DNA of 64,000 nt, taken from contig NZ_JAPLET010000019.1 in the NCBI RefSeq assembly GCF_026391055.1, positions 124,001-188,000 on the forward strand, given 5' to 3'. The stretch is from Spirosoma sp. (lineage in GTDB: Bacteria; Bacteroidota; Bacteroidia; Cytophagales; Spirosomataceae). Both the position numbers and the translations under genes were made by a program. Below the pieces are notes generated by a model. It was not told the origin of the DNA and did no database searches. It saw only the letters and a program-made list of their open reading frames with translations. Within the stretch, counting starts at the first letter, position 1. Every line of letters begins with the position of its first letter. Shown here one piece after another: positions 55,725-64,000 of this stretch.

Positions 55725-56909
55725 ATGATGTTTATGAAGCGGATATACAGCCAGCTTATTGCGCTACTACTGGTCGGGAACAATTGGGTACAAGCCCAGC
55801 AGGCACATGTTAATCTTGACTGGAACCCTCAAAAAAATACCCAGAACTTGCTGCCTTTCGGTGCCAGCGTCATCTCTCCCGAAGTTCGTGACGACCACAC
55901 CGTTACCTTCCGGCTCAAAGCTCCCGATGCCAGAGCCGTTCTGCTGACCGGTGGTCCTATGCTGCTGGCCCTGAAGGCAAAAGATCCCATTCCCTTTCAA
56001 AAGAGCGACGACGGTCTGTGGTCGTTGACGGTTGGGCCGCTCAAGCCCGATATGTACGTATACAAATTTATTATCGACGGCGTGCAGGTTGTCGATCCGA
56101 ACAATACGCTGACGGGCTTCAACGACCAGCCCGGCTATAGTAATCTGGTCGTTCAGGGCGATGGCCCCGCTTATTACGATGCGAAGCCTGTTCCGCACGG
56201 AGCGGTTACACGACACATTTACCATTCGGACGTGCTCAATGGCGAGCGGGAAATGTACGTCTATACGCCCCCCGGTTATACGCCTAAAAAGAAGTACCCG
56301 GTGCTGTACCTGATGGGTGGTAGTGGCGAACTGGCCTCCGGATGGGCGCTCGATGGTCGTGCCAATTTCATTGCCGATAATTTGATCGCCGAAGGTAAAA
56401 TGGTGCCAATGCTCATTGCCATGCCCAACAATCAGGTGGTTCATCGCAACGATCCGGCGCATACCGAGAAGACGTTCCCACTATTGGAAGAGGAATTGAA
56501 AAAGCAGGTCATCCCGCTGATCGACAAGTCCTACAGCACCCGCGCCGACCGCAAAGGACGTGCCCTGGCGGGTCTGTCTATGGGAGGGCGGCATACGCAA
56601 CTGGTTGGGTTGAAAAATCTTGATCTGTTCAGCGCCTTCGGTGTCCTGAGTGCGGGCGATCTGGAAACTGAAAAAGTTAGTGCGGCTTTTCTCAACGACC
56701 CGGCCGCGAACCGGAAGGTTGATTACTTATTGGTAGGGCAGGGAACCGGTGAGGTAGAAACCATCGGTAAACGGGCCGTAGCCCTGCATGAAGCGCTGCA
56801 AAAGCATACGATTAAACATGATTATTACGTCGGTGGCGAAGGGGCTCATGACTGGGGCACCTGGCGGCATCTGCTGTATTACAAACTATTGCCCAACCTT
56901 TGGCGGTAA
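55725..56909 (+). CDS. Exported CE1-like esterase with E-set domain, diverged active site
   Basis: A 394-residue exported protein (signal RIYSQLIALLLVGNNWVQAQ). An N-terminal E-set/CBM48-like domain lies at about 50-140 (VTFRLKAPDARAVLLTGG, LKPDMYVYKFIIDGVQVVD) and an esterase domain follows. The nucleophile is in ALAGLSMGGRHTQ and a His is in GGEGAHDWGTWRH. Two signature places differ from its paralogues: the oxyanion LLHG(A/G)G reads LMGGSG, and the acid region GKDDFV reads GTGEVE. It may have an altered substrate or be weakly active. ATG 55725 is taken; ATG 55734 is also possible. The next gene starts 35 bases after. Confidence 0.8.
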   Translation: MMFMKRIYSQLIALLLVGNNWVQAQQAHVNLDWNPQKNTQNLLPFGASVISPEVRDDHTVTFRLKAPDARAVLLTGGPMLLALKAKDPIPFQKSDDGLWSLTVGPLKPDMYVYKFIIDGVQVVDPNNTLTGFNDQPGYSNLVVQGDGPAYYDAKPVPHGAVTRHIYHSDVLNGEREMYVYTPPGYTPKKKYPVLYLMGGSGELASGWALDGRANFIADNLIAEGKMVPMLIAMPNNQVVHRNDPAHTEKTFPLLEEELKKQVIPLIDKSYSTRADRKGRALAGLSMGGRHTQLVGLKNLDLFSAFGVLSAGDLETEKVSAAFLNDPAANRKVDYLLVGQGTGEVETIGKRAVALHEALQKHTIKHDYYVGGEGAHDWGTWRHLLYYKLLPNLWR

Positions 56910-56944
56910 TGACAATGATAGCGAATGATAATAAACCCAAGTAT

Positions 56945-58102
56945 ATGAAAATCAATATAACCACTCCACGTTTGCTGGTAACCCTCGCTGCAACGGTTGT
57001 TGCAGTTGGCGCTCTGGCGCAGGCACCCCAGCGGACCCCCACGCCCAACGACACGCTCAAATCACCCAAAGTGCTGGACGACAAGCGGGTGATGATTCAA
57101 ATTTACGCACCCAAAGCCAGCGAGGTAAGAGTGGGTGGTGATTTTCTGTCGGGCGGTAAACCCATCAGCCTGACCAAGAATGACGTGGGCGTCTGGTCGG
57201 CGACGACCGGCCCGCTCCGCCCGGATTATTATTCGTACACGCTCATGGTGGATGGCGTTCGGACGATGGACCCCAAGAATCCGATTATCAAACAGGGCAT
57301 CAGCAGTTTGGAAAATATCATGCTCGTGCCGGGTGCCGAAACCGCTTTTGAGGATAACAAGGCTGTGCCGCATGGCGAAGTTCGGGAAGTCTGGTACTCG
57401 TCGAAATCGCTCAACATGATGCGCCGGATGCACGTGTACACGCCACCGGGTTATGAAAAAGGTAATACCAAATACCCCGTCTTTTACCTGCTCCACGGTG
57501 CCGGAGATGACGATTCGGGCTGGAATACCATTGGCCGGGCGGGTTTTATTATCGATAATCTGCTGGCTGCGGGACAGGCCAAACCTATGATTGTGGTCAT
57601 GCCTAACGGGAGTATGCCGCTGCCCCCATCGAGTGGAATGAATCCTCAGGCCATGAATACCATCCGGTCCATGTTCGCCAATGATTTGCTCAACGACATC
57701 ATGCCAACGGTGGAGAAAACCTACCGCACATTGCCCAATCGCGAAAATCGGGCGTTGGCGGGCCTGAGCATGGGTGGTTTCCAGACGCTGGATGTGAGCC
57801 TGACCCGCCCTGAACTATTCAACTACGTTGGGGTATTCAGTTCCGGATTTTTCGGGGCTTCCATCGACGAAGCCGAAACCAAATATGCCAAATCGCTGAA
57901 CGATCCTTCGTTCAACAAGAACAAAAAACTGTTCTGGATCGGTATTGGTAAAGATGATTTCGTGATGGATGCCAACAAGAAAACGCTGGCCCTCCTCGAC
58001 AAGCACCAGATCAAATACCAGTACAAAGAAACCTCCGGCGGTCACACCTGGATCAACTGGCGGCAGTACCTCAATGAGTATGTGCCCATGCTGTTCAAGT
58101 AA
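56945..58102 (+). CDS. Exported CE1-like esterase with E-set domain
   Basis: A 385-residue exported esterase (signal TPRLLVTLAATVVAVGALAQ). An E-set domain lies at about 40-115 (VMIQIYAPKASEVRVGGDFL, LRPDYYSYTLMVDGVRTMD). The catalytic set is complete: oxyanion YLLHGAGDDDSGW, nucleophile Ser in ALAGLSMGGFQTLD, acid in WIGIGKDDFV, His in TSGGHTWINWRQY. Such enzymes remove feruloyl or acetyl groups from plant polysaccharides. An in-frame start at 56900 exists but overlaps the previous gene; ATG 56945 is preferred for its signal peptide. It resembles the protein at 59122. Confidence 0.85.
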   Translation: MKINITTPRLLVTLAATVVAVGALAQAPQRTPTPNDTLKSPKVLDDKRVMIQIYAPKASEVRVGGDFLSGGKPISLTKNDVGVWSATTGPLRPDYYSYTLMVDGVRTMDPKNPIIKQGISSLENIMLVPGAETAFEDNKAVPHGEVREVWYSSKSLNMMRRMHVYTPPGYEKGNTKYPVFYLLHGAGDDDSGWNTIGRAGFIIDNLLAAGQAKPMIVVMPNGSMPLPPSSGMNPQAMNTIRSMFANDLLNDIMPTVEKTYRTLPNRENRALAGLSMGGFQTLDVSLTRPELFNYVGVFSSGFFGASIDEAETKYAKSLNDPSFNKNKKLFWIGIGKDDFVMDANKKTLALLDKHQIKYQYKETSGGHTWINWRQYLNEYVPMLFK

Positions 58103-58120
58103 GTGAAACTTGATTTTTAA

Positions 58121-58197
58121 AAAATACCCCACCCCAAACGGTACGCCGTCGCGGCCCTCCCCTTTTATCAAGGGTATAGTTTGAGGTGGGGTATTTT
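58121..58197 (+). terminator. Long hairpin after the second esterase gene
   Basis: A 19-base left arm (58121-58139, ending with CCCCAAAC) pairs with 58179-58197 at 18 positions around a 39-base loop; the right arm is followed by the T-rich CTTTT. This could terminate or stabilise the transcript. The loop is unusually long for an intrinsic terminator. Confidence 0.5.
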
Positions 58198-58229
58198 CTT
58201 TTAACCATACCCATTCTACAACCTACCTC

Positions 58230-59105
58230 ATGAACCCAACTCGATTACGTTTACTGCTTTGCTTCCTGTGCTTTTCTACCCTTTCCTTTGCCGCTAAAGT
58301 CGATTCGCTGGATGTGCCGTCGGCCGCAATGAAGAAGAACCTGCGGGCGGCTGTGGTGCTGCCGAATTCTTACGCCAAAGGCAAAGCCAATTATCCCGTT
58401 TTGTATTTGCTGCATGGGGGTGGCGGGAAGTTTAACGACTGGCTGAATAAAACGCCCGATAAAATGCTGCTGCATAATCTGGCCGATCAATACAACATCA
58501 TTATCGTGACGCCGGAAGGGGAACCCTTAAGCGGTTATCTGGATAGCCCCATTCAGAAAGACAACCTTTTCGAAACCTACATCACCAAAGAGGTCGTCGA
58601 AAAAATTGATAACACCTACCGCACTATCCGCGACCGTAAGGGGCGGGTCATTACGGGCCTAAGCATGGGTGGTCATGGTGCCTTGTACCTGTCGGGCCGT
58701 CATCCGGAGGTTTACTGTGCTGCCGGTAGCATGAGCGGAGCACTCGATCTGTCAATCACGCATTGGAAAATTACGCCGGAGTTTGCAAAACAGATTGCGC
58801 CGGGATTCACCCGGATATTGGGACCCGTTGGGGCAACACCCGACTTATACGCGGCTAACTCGGTCGTGAACATGGCCGATAAACTGAAAGCCAACGCCCT
58901 GCCACTGATCATTGATTGTGGAGTCGACGACTTCCTGATCGAGCCGAACCGGGAGTTGCACCGTCGGCTGGTGTACAACCAGACTCCGCACGACTATACC
59001 GAGCATCCCGGTGCGCATACCTGGGACTATTGGGAGAATTCGCTCCCATCGCATGTCTTGTTTTTTAGCAAAATATTGACCCAAAACGGCATTGTTGTTC
59101 CCTGA
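58230..59105 (+). CDS. Exported CE1-like esterase without E-set domain
   Basis: A 291-residue exported esterase (signal LRLLLCFLCFSTLSFAA). It has only the alpha/beta-hydrolase domain: oxyanion YLLHGGGGKFNDW, nucleophile Ser in ITGLSMGGHGALYL, acid in DCGVDDFLIEPNR and His in HPGAHTWDYWENSL. It is closer to S-formylglutathione hydrolase-like esterases than its neighbours. It lies between two E-set esterases, which suggests an array built by duplication and insertion. The next start is 16 bases after its stop. Confidence 0.87.
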   Translation: MNPTRLRLLLCFLCFSTLSFAAKVDSLDVPSAAMKKNLRAAVVLPNSYAKGKANYPVLYLLHGGGGKFNDWLNKTPDKMLLHNLADQYNIIIVTPEGEPLSGYLDSPIQKDNLFETYITKEVVEKIDNTYRTIRDRKGRVITGLSMGGHGALYLSGRHPEVYCAAGSMSGALDLSITHWKITPEFAKQIAPGFTRILGPVGATPDLYAANSVVNMADKLKANALPLIIDCGVDDFLIEPNRELHRRLVYNQTPHDYTEHPGAHTWDYWENSLPSHVLFFSKILTQNGIVVP

Positions 59106-59121
59106 TCTACCCGTGACTTGT

Positions 59122-60249
59122 ATGAAAAAACTTATTATCTGCCTTAGCCTGCTGGTTACCGGACTGTCTCAGGCGCAGAATTTTCCGGCGCGCACCCCGA
59201 CGCCCAATGATACCCTGGTTTCGGCCAGAATTTTACCTGATAGTAGGTTGCGTTTTAGCATCTACGCCCCCAAAGCCACCGAGGTAACGGTGAACGGCGA
59301 CTTTATGGCAGGGCAGCCAGCCGCCAGTCTGACGAAGCAGGCCAATGGCGTATGGGCAACCACCGTTGGGCCATTGGCTTCCAATCTGTATACGTACGAT
59401 TTTATGGTGGACGGCATCAAAACGTTCGATCCGAAAAATCCGCAATATAAAGAGAGCCTGAATGGTCTGTCGAACCTGGTTACGATACCGGGAAAAGAGA
59501 CCGATTACCTGACTGAAAAAAATGTACCGCATGGTCGGGTCGAGATTGTCTGGTACCCATCGGCTTCACTGGGTATAACCCGCCGGATGCACGTGTATAC
59601 CCCACCGGGTTATGAAAAGTCGACGGCCAAATTACCGGTTCTGTACCTGCTTCATGGCGGGGGCGATAACGATGCCAGTTGGATGACCGTGGGGCGGGCC
59701 AATTTCATCCTGGATAACCTGCTGGCCGAAGGGAAGATGAAACCCATGCTGGTGGTCATGCCTGCTGGACATACGCCCACACCCGGTATACACATGGGCG
59801 CTGGCCCGGAGCAGGACCCGTTTTGCATTGATTTTATGGGTAGCGTGATGCCGTTCATTGAGAAGGAGTACCGCGTGTCGACCCGTCGGGAAGACCGGGC
59901 TATTGCGGGCCTGTCGATGGGGGGCATTCAGGTACTGAACATTGCCCTCTGGCATCCGGAGAAATTCAGCTATGTGCTTCCACTGAGTACCGGCTACTTC
60001 CCGCCTGTCATCAAAGAGCTGGAAGAAAAGTACCAGGCCGTGCTGAAAAATCCGGAAATCAATCGGATCAAATTAGTCTGGATTGCCATGGGTGGCCCAG
60101 CCGATATTGCCTATCAGAATAACAAGAACATGATGGCCCTCTTCGATAAGAACGGTATAAAATACCAGTATGTCGAAGTGCCCGGCGGGCACTCGTTCCT
60201 GGCGTGGCGAAATAATCTACACACCTTTGCCCCATTACTATTTCGCTAA
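59122..60249 (+). CDS. Exported CE1-like esterase with E-set domain
   Basis: A 375-residue exported esterase (signal KKLIICLSLLVTGLSQAQ). It shares the RTPTPNDTL segment and E-set region (about 40-115) with the 56945 protein. Oxyanion is YLLHGGGDNDASW, the nucleophile Ser is in AIAGLSMGGIQVLN and the His in PGGHSFLAWRNN. The acid region reads AMGGPADIAYQNN, a diverged form with one Asp. ATG 59122 gives the signal peptide; a start at 59092 would overlap the gene before. The next gene starts 65 bases downstream. Confidence 0.85.
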   Translation: MKKLIICLSLLVTGLSQAQNFPARTPTPNDTLVSARILPDSRLRFSIYAPKATEVTVNGDFMAGQPAASLTKQANGVWATTVGPLASNLYTYDFMVDGIKTFDPKNPQYKESLNGLSNLVTIPGKETDYLTEKNVPHGRVEIVWYPSASLGITRRMHVYTPPGYEKSTAKLPVLYLLHGGGDNDASWMTVGRANFILDNLLAEGKMKPMLVVMPAGHTPTPGIHMGAGPEQDPFCIDFMGSVMPFIEKEYRVSTRREDRAIAGLSMGGIQVLNIALWHPEKFSYVLPLSTGYFPPVIKELEEKYQAVLKNPEINRIKLVWIAMGGPADIAYQNNKNMMALFDKNGIKYQYVEVPGGHSFLAWRNNLHTFAPLLFR

Positions 60250-60314
60250 CTACCTGCGATCAGGGACTGGCTTCCTGAATCCCGCGTTCGTATCTCCCAA
60301 CTTGTACACCCTTC

Positions 60315-63300
60315 ATGAAAAGACGAAGCTTTCTTAAAAACAGCTCCACAGCCGGGCTGATGGCCATTATCACGCCAACCGGCATCCTGGACATTCGTAA
60401 AAAACAGGCTACACAACCTGCCGCCGTTGCCGAATCGTTCGCCGACGCCTTCCTCAATCCGCCAGCGTCGGCACGGGCGCAATGCTGGTGGCACTGGATG
60501 AATGGCAACGTCACCGCCGACGGAATCACCCGCGACCTGGAAGCCATGAAGCAGATCGGGCTGGGCGGGTTCCAGAACTTCGACGCCGGCACGGGTATTC
60601 CCAAGGGTCCTGTGGTGTATCTGAGTCCCGAATGGCTGGCGCTGAAAGAACATACCATTAAGGAAGCCGAGCGGCTGGGGCTGGAGTTTACCATGCACAA
60701 CTGCCCCGGCTGGTCGTCGAGTGGCGGGCCGTGGATCACACCCGAACTCGGCATGCAACAGGTGAGCTGGAGTGAAACTTTCGTGACGGGTGGCCAGGCC
60801 GTAACGCTCCCGCTGGCGCAACCGCTTACCAATCTGAATTATTACCGGGATGTGGCGGTGATTGCCTACCCATCGCTCCCCGGCGAAGTATCGCTGTCGG
60901 CTGTTGTTCAGCAGGTTAGTGCCAATGGGAGTGGGGCGGTTTCTGCCGACGAACTGGCCGGAAGCAAAGGTGTGTCGATTATGGCCGAGGCCGAGGATAA
61001 ACCTGTTACGCTGCTTATTGAATTTAAACAGCCCTACGAAGCGCGCTCCATTGCGTTTTTGAGTAAGCCCCTGGGCAAACCCCGACCGGCTGGTGGTTTT
61101 GGTGGCGGTCCGCAGCTAACGCTCGAACTGTCGGACGATGGGCAGACGTTTCGGAAGCTAACCTCGATTGGTACCGGGCGTTCGTCAGATCTGTCGCTGA
61201 GCCTGGCGGAGTTCCCGGCAACGAAAGCGAAGTTTTTCCGGCTGACATCGCCCGGAGCGCGTCAGTTCTCTCAGCTTCGTTTTTCGGGAGCGGCACGGCT
61301 GGCCGACTGGCGAAAGAAAGCCAACAGTGCCTTTGGTGTCATGGGCGTCACGCCCGATCCCGACGGCAGTACCAAAGCTGCTATCCCGCTGGATGCGCTT
61401 GTCGATCTCAGTTCATTCATAAAAGACGGAGTGCTCACCTGGACGGCCCCGGCGGGCAACTGGACGGTACTTCGGATGGGCTACACCCCAAACGGCGAGA
61501 TGAACCGGTCGGCACCCGATACGGGCGTTGGGCTGGAATGCGATAAATACAGTGCAGCGGCCATTGATTTCCATTTCAATAAAATGATGGAAAATCTACT
61601 GCCAACGCTCGGGCCAATGGCAAAAAAAGGCCGCGTCGGGATGCTCATCGACAGTTATGAAGTAGGTATGCAGAACTGGACGGCGCAGTTTCCGCAGGCG
61701 TTTCAGGCCCGCTCGGGCTATTCGCTCCTGAACTATCTCCCGGCATTCACCGGGCGCATTGTGGGCGATGCCGATACCACCGAGCGGTTCTTGTGGGATG
61801 TACGCCGAACCCAGGCCGATCTCATCGCTGATAATTACTACGGACGATTCCGCGAGTTGTGCCATAAAAACGGTATTACGGCCTACACCGAACCCTACGA
61901 CCGGGGGCCAATGGAAGAAATGCAGATTGGTGCCCGCGTCGACGTGAACATGGGCGAATTCTGGAATGGTCTTTCGGCGATCTTTCAGAACAACCTGACC
62001 ATGCGCCGGACCACCAAGCTGGCGGCTTCCATCGCACACATCAACGGACATGCGGTTGGAGGTGGCACGCCCGAAAACCCGCAGGTGGCGGGGGCGGAAG
62101 CCTTCACCGGCGAACCCGAGTCGGCGCGCTGGCAGGAGTACCCTTTTGCTATGAAAGCCCTGGGCGACAAGATGTTCACGCAGGGGCTGAACAAGATTAT
62201 TTTTCACCGATACGCGCACCAGCCCCACCCAACCGCCGTGCCGGGCATGACGATGGGGCCGTGGGGTATTCACTTCGACCGGACAACGACCTGGTGGAAT
62301 CAGGGACGGTCGTGGCTGGATTACATTGCCCGTTGCCAGAGTTTGTTACAACAGGGGCTGTTTGTTGCCGATCTGGCCTATTTCACCGGTGAAGACGGTA
62401 ATCAGTACACGAAAGTAGAGCCCCATGAATTAACGCCAACCCCGCCGGAGGGCTACGATTATGATGTTATCAATGCTGAAACGATCATAAAACGAGCCAG
62501 CGTATCGAACGGAAACCTGACCCTGCCCGACGGCATGAGCTACCGGGTGCTGGTGATGCAGGACCATAAAGCGTTGAGTATCGAACTGGTTCGCAAACTG
62601 CGGGAGCTGGTCAAAGGCGGGCTGATTCTGGTCGGTTCCAAACCCGCTACATCGCTGGGGTTACGGGCAAAAACGCAGGGAAATGATGAATTTCAACGGC
62701 TGGTGAACGAAATCTGGGGAGCTGGTAACGGTACTGAAAATCGGTTGGGGAAGGGGCGTGTTTTCTCTAAGCAGCCTATTCAAACGGTGCTGTCGGCGCT
62801 GGCCATCAAACCCGATTTCGAGGTCACGTCCCGCTCCGGCGACGCGCCCGTTACCTACATTCACCGGCGCATCGGGAAGACGCAGGTGTACTTTCTGGCC
62901 AACCAGCGACGAAGCCCCGAAGACCTGGTTTGCACTTTCCGCGTCGACGGGATGCTGCCCGAACTGTGGGATGCGGCAACGGGTAAACAGACGCCGTTGC
63001 CCTTTTATACTATGGCCAATGGGCAGATGCAGGTGCCGATTCAACTCGATCCGGCTGGCTCTGCTTTTATCGTGTTCCGCTCGGCTGCAAAACCAAAACA
63101 ACTGCAATCGGTCAGCAATGGGAGCGGGCTTGTTCTGACGAATAAACCCTTTTCAACCCCCGCCCGGAAGCTGTATAAAGACGTTTCGAACAGCTTTGCC
63201 ATCAGCCTGTGGGCCAAGCCGGAGTCGAACATCATGCTATCGACGAGTGGGTTTCTCGACACGGTAAAAGGCTCCTGGACGGATTTTTACGCTATTTACC

Positions 63301-64000
63301 CTCCCGCCGGTACGGACTTGTACGGAGAGGGTCATGCTGCCTGCGGGCTAGCCATCGGGCGAAACGGCGTGGTAGTCTGGGAGCGTACAACCGGAAATCC
63401 CATTCTTAAACTGGCCGCCCCGGTAGATATAGCTGGCTGGTCGCATATTGCGCTGATATACGCCGATGGTATTCCGGCGGTGTATGTTAACGGCAAACTG
63501 ATTCAGCGCGGGAAAGCCGCCGGAAGCATCGTTCATCCCGGTTTGGGACAAGCGTACCTGCGTGATGGCGCGTCGTTCTACAACGGCGATCTGAGCGAAC
63601 CGCAGCTAATAGCGGAAGCCATAACGGAAGACCGCGTTCGGCAACTCGCCAGCCAGCTCCGGCCGCAACTCGAAACCATGCCCGTTGTGCAGCTGGCCAC
63701 GAATGGCGTGCCGGGTCTGCGCTTCTGGCAGAATGGCCGGTACACGCTGCAATACAGCGATGGCCGTAAGACGCCTATAACCGTTGCCGGAATTGCTCAG
63801 CCAAAGGAATTGACCGGTCCCTGGCAGGTCAGCTTCCCCCCAAATCTGGGTTCTCCGGCGCAGATTACCCTTCCCAAACTAATGTCGCTGAGCAGCCACG
63901 AGCAGGATGGGGTGAAGTATTTTTCGGGTACGGCCAGTTACCGTACAGCATTCACGGTGGCGGCCGGTTCGCTCGGGAAAGGAAAGAAACTCATGCTGGA
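60315..64000 (+). CDS. GH106-type glycoside hydrolase with LamG-like insertion (3' truncated by window)
   Basis: The frame runs open from ATG 60315 to the window end (1228 codons, no stop). A Tat-type signal KRRSFLKNSSTAGLMAIITP opens it. The N-terminal part has the family pattern ARAQCWWHWMNGNVTADGIT, GLGGFQNFDAG and HNCPGWSSSGGPWITPELG, and later LIDSYEVGMQNWTAQFPQAF and AEAFTGEPESARWQEYPFA. From about residue 957 to 1110 a LamG/concanavalin-like jelly roll is inserted (NSFAISLWAKPESNIMLST, GWSHIALIYADGIPAVYVNG). The final residues return to a galactose-binding-like fold (YFSGTASYRTAFTVAAG). A terminal rhamnosidase role is likely; the insertion may bind the glycan. The C-terminus is beyond the window. 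Confidence 0.88.
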   Translation, partial: MKRRSFLKNSSTAGLMAIITPTGILDIRKKQATQPAAVAESFADAFLNPPASARAQCWWHWMNGNVTADGITRDLEAMKQIGLGGFQNFDAGTGIPKGPVVYLSPEWLALKEHTIKEAERLGLEFTMHNCPGWSSSGGPWITPELGMQQVSWSETFVTGGQAVTLPLAQPLTNLNYYRDVAVIAYPSLPGEVSLSAVVQQVSANGSGAVSADELAGSKGVSIMAEAEDKPVTLLIEFKQPYEARSIAFLSKPLGKPRPAGGFGGGPQLTLELSDDGQTFRKLTSIGTGRSSDLSLSLAEFPATKAKFFRLTSPGARQFSQLRFSGAARLADWRKKANSAFGVMGVTPDPDGSTKAAIPLDALVDLSSFIKDGVLTWTAPAGNWTVLRMGYTPNGEMNRSAPDTGVGLECDKYSAAAIDFHFNKMMENLLPTLGPMAKKGRVGMLIDSYEVGMQNWTAQFPQAFQARSGYSLLNYLPAFTGRIVGDADTTERFLWDVRRTQADLIADNYYGRFRELCHKNGITAYTEPYDRGPMEEMQIGARVDVNMGEFWNGLSAIFQNNLTMRRTTKLAASIAHINGHAVGGGTPENPQVAGAEAFTGEPESARWQEYPFAMKALGDKMFTQGLNKIIFHRYAHQPHPTAVPGMTMGPWGIHFDRTTTWWNQGRSWLDYIARCQSLLQQGLFVADLAYFTGEDGNQYTKVEPHELTPTPPEGYDYDVINAETIIKRASVSNGNLTLPDGMSYRVLVMQDHKALSIELVRKLRELVKGGLILVGSKPATSLGLRAKTQGNDEFQRLVNEIWGAGNGTENRLGKGRVFSKQPIQTVLSALAIKPDFEVTSRSGDAPVTYIHRRIGKTQVYFLANQRRSPEDLVCTFRVDGMLPELWDAATGKQTPLPFYTMANGQMQVPIQLDPAGSAFIVFRSAAKPKQLQSVSNGSGLVLTNKPFSTPARKLYKDVSNSFAISLWAKPESNIMLSTSGFLDTVKGSWTDFYAIYPPAGTDLYGEGHAACGLAIGRNGVVVWERTTGNPILKLAAPVDIAGWSHIALIYADGIPAVYVNGKLIQRGKAAGSIVHPGLGQAYLRDGASFYNGDLSEPQLIAEAITEDRVRQLASQLRPQLETMPVVQLATNGVPGLRFWQNGRYTLQYSDGRKTPITVAGIAQPKELTGPWQVSFPPNLGSPAQITLPKLMSLSSHEQDGVKYFSGTASYRTAFTVAAGSLGKGKKLML

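Noticed and set aside
60280..60306. AACTTGTACACC as a third ECF-type element
   Set aside because: Only the -10-like part is similar; GTGAGGTAA is missing at the right distance.
60246..60832. Two overlapping minus-strand open frames of about 190 codons
   Set aside because: They oppose the start of the GH106-type gene, which has a Tat signal and conserved motifs from its first codons.

Overview
The window looks like chromosomal DNA from a Bacteroidota of the Cytophagales, most like a Spirosoma-type soil or plant-associated bacterium. Pointers are SusC/SusD pairs under an ECF sigma/FecR pair, DUF4249 beside a TonB receptor, a Nudix-type arabinose regulator, few Shine-Dalgarno sites, and a roughly 50% G+C feel. 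The genus is inference. No tRNA, rRNA, CRISPR array, insertion sequence or phage gene was seen.

Layout. 1-3540: housekeeping end (3' end of infB, a metallophosphoesterase, a BatA-type membrane protein). 3776-10629: ECF sigma, FecR anti-sigma, STN-bearing SusC and SusD, a complete surface-signalled glycan uptake unit. 10751-12520: a Tat-like exported orphan protein. 12568-23419 (minus strand): one long probable operon running small exported protein, TonB receptor, DUF4249 lipoprotein, MG2/plug-like protein, GH106 rhamnosidase-type enzyme, SGNH hydrolase. 23824-25583: response regulator and soluble histidine kinase, tail to tail. 25731-29218: acetylesterase, RidA-like protein with a D-threonine-aldolase-type enzyme, methyltransferase.

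29384-37191 (minus strand) is an arabinose unit: Nudix-type regulator, araB, araA, GH51 arabinofuranosidase, araD and a lipoprotein mutarotase. 37366-39139 holds two exported esterases. 39254-45202 (minus strand) is a galacturonate unit: uxaB, kdgK, eda, a hexuronate MFS transporter and fbp. uxaC and uxaA are not in the window. A LacI-type regulator (45497) diverges from uxaB. 46525-64000 holds GH78 rhamnosidase, two sulfatases, an amidase, GH28 polygalacturonase, four CE1-like esterases and a large GH106-type enzyme that runs off the end.

Together the genes describe capture and breakdown of a pectin-like polymer rich in galacturonate, rhamnose and arabinose, with side-chain esters and possibly sulfate. 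The most informative non-coding signals are (a) a near-identical ECF-promoter-like element in front of both sigma and fecR, (b) a shared 17-base operator-like core in three divergent intergenic regions (45358, 52596, 55543), which would tie uronate catabolism, sulfatase/GH78 and GH28/esterase genes into one LacI regulon, and (c) several families of long palindromic intergenic repeats concentrated in the arabinose unit.
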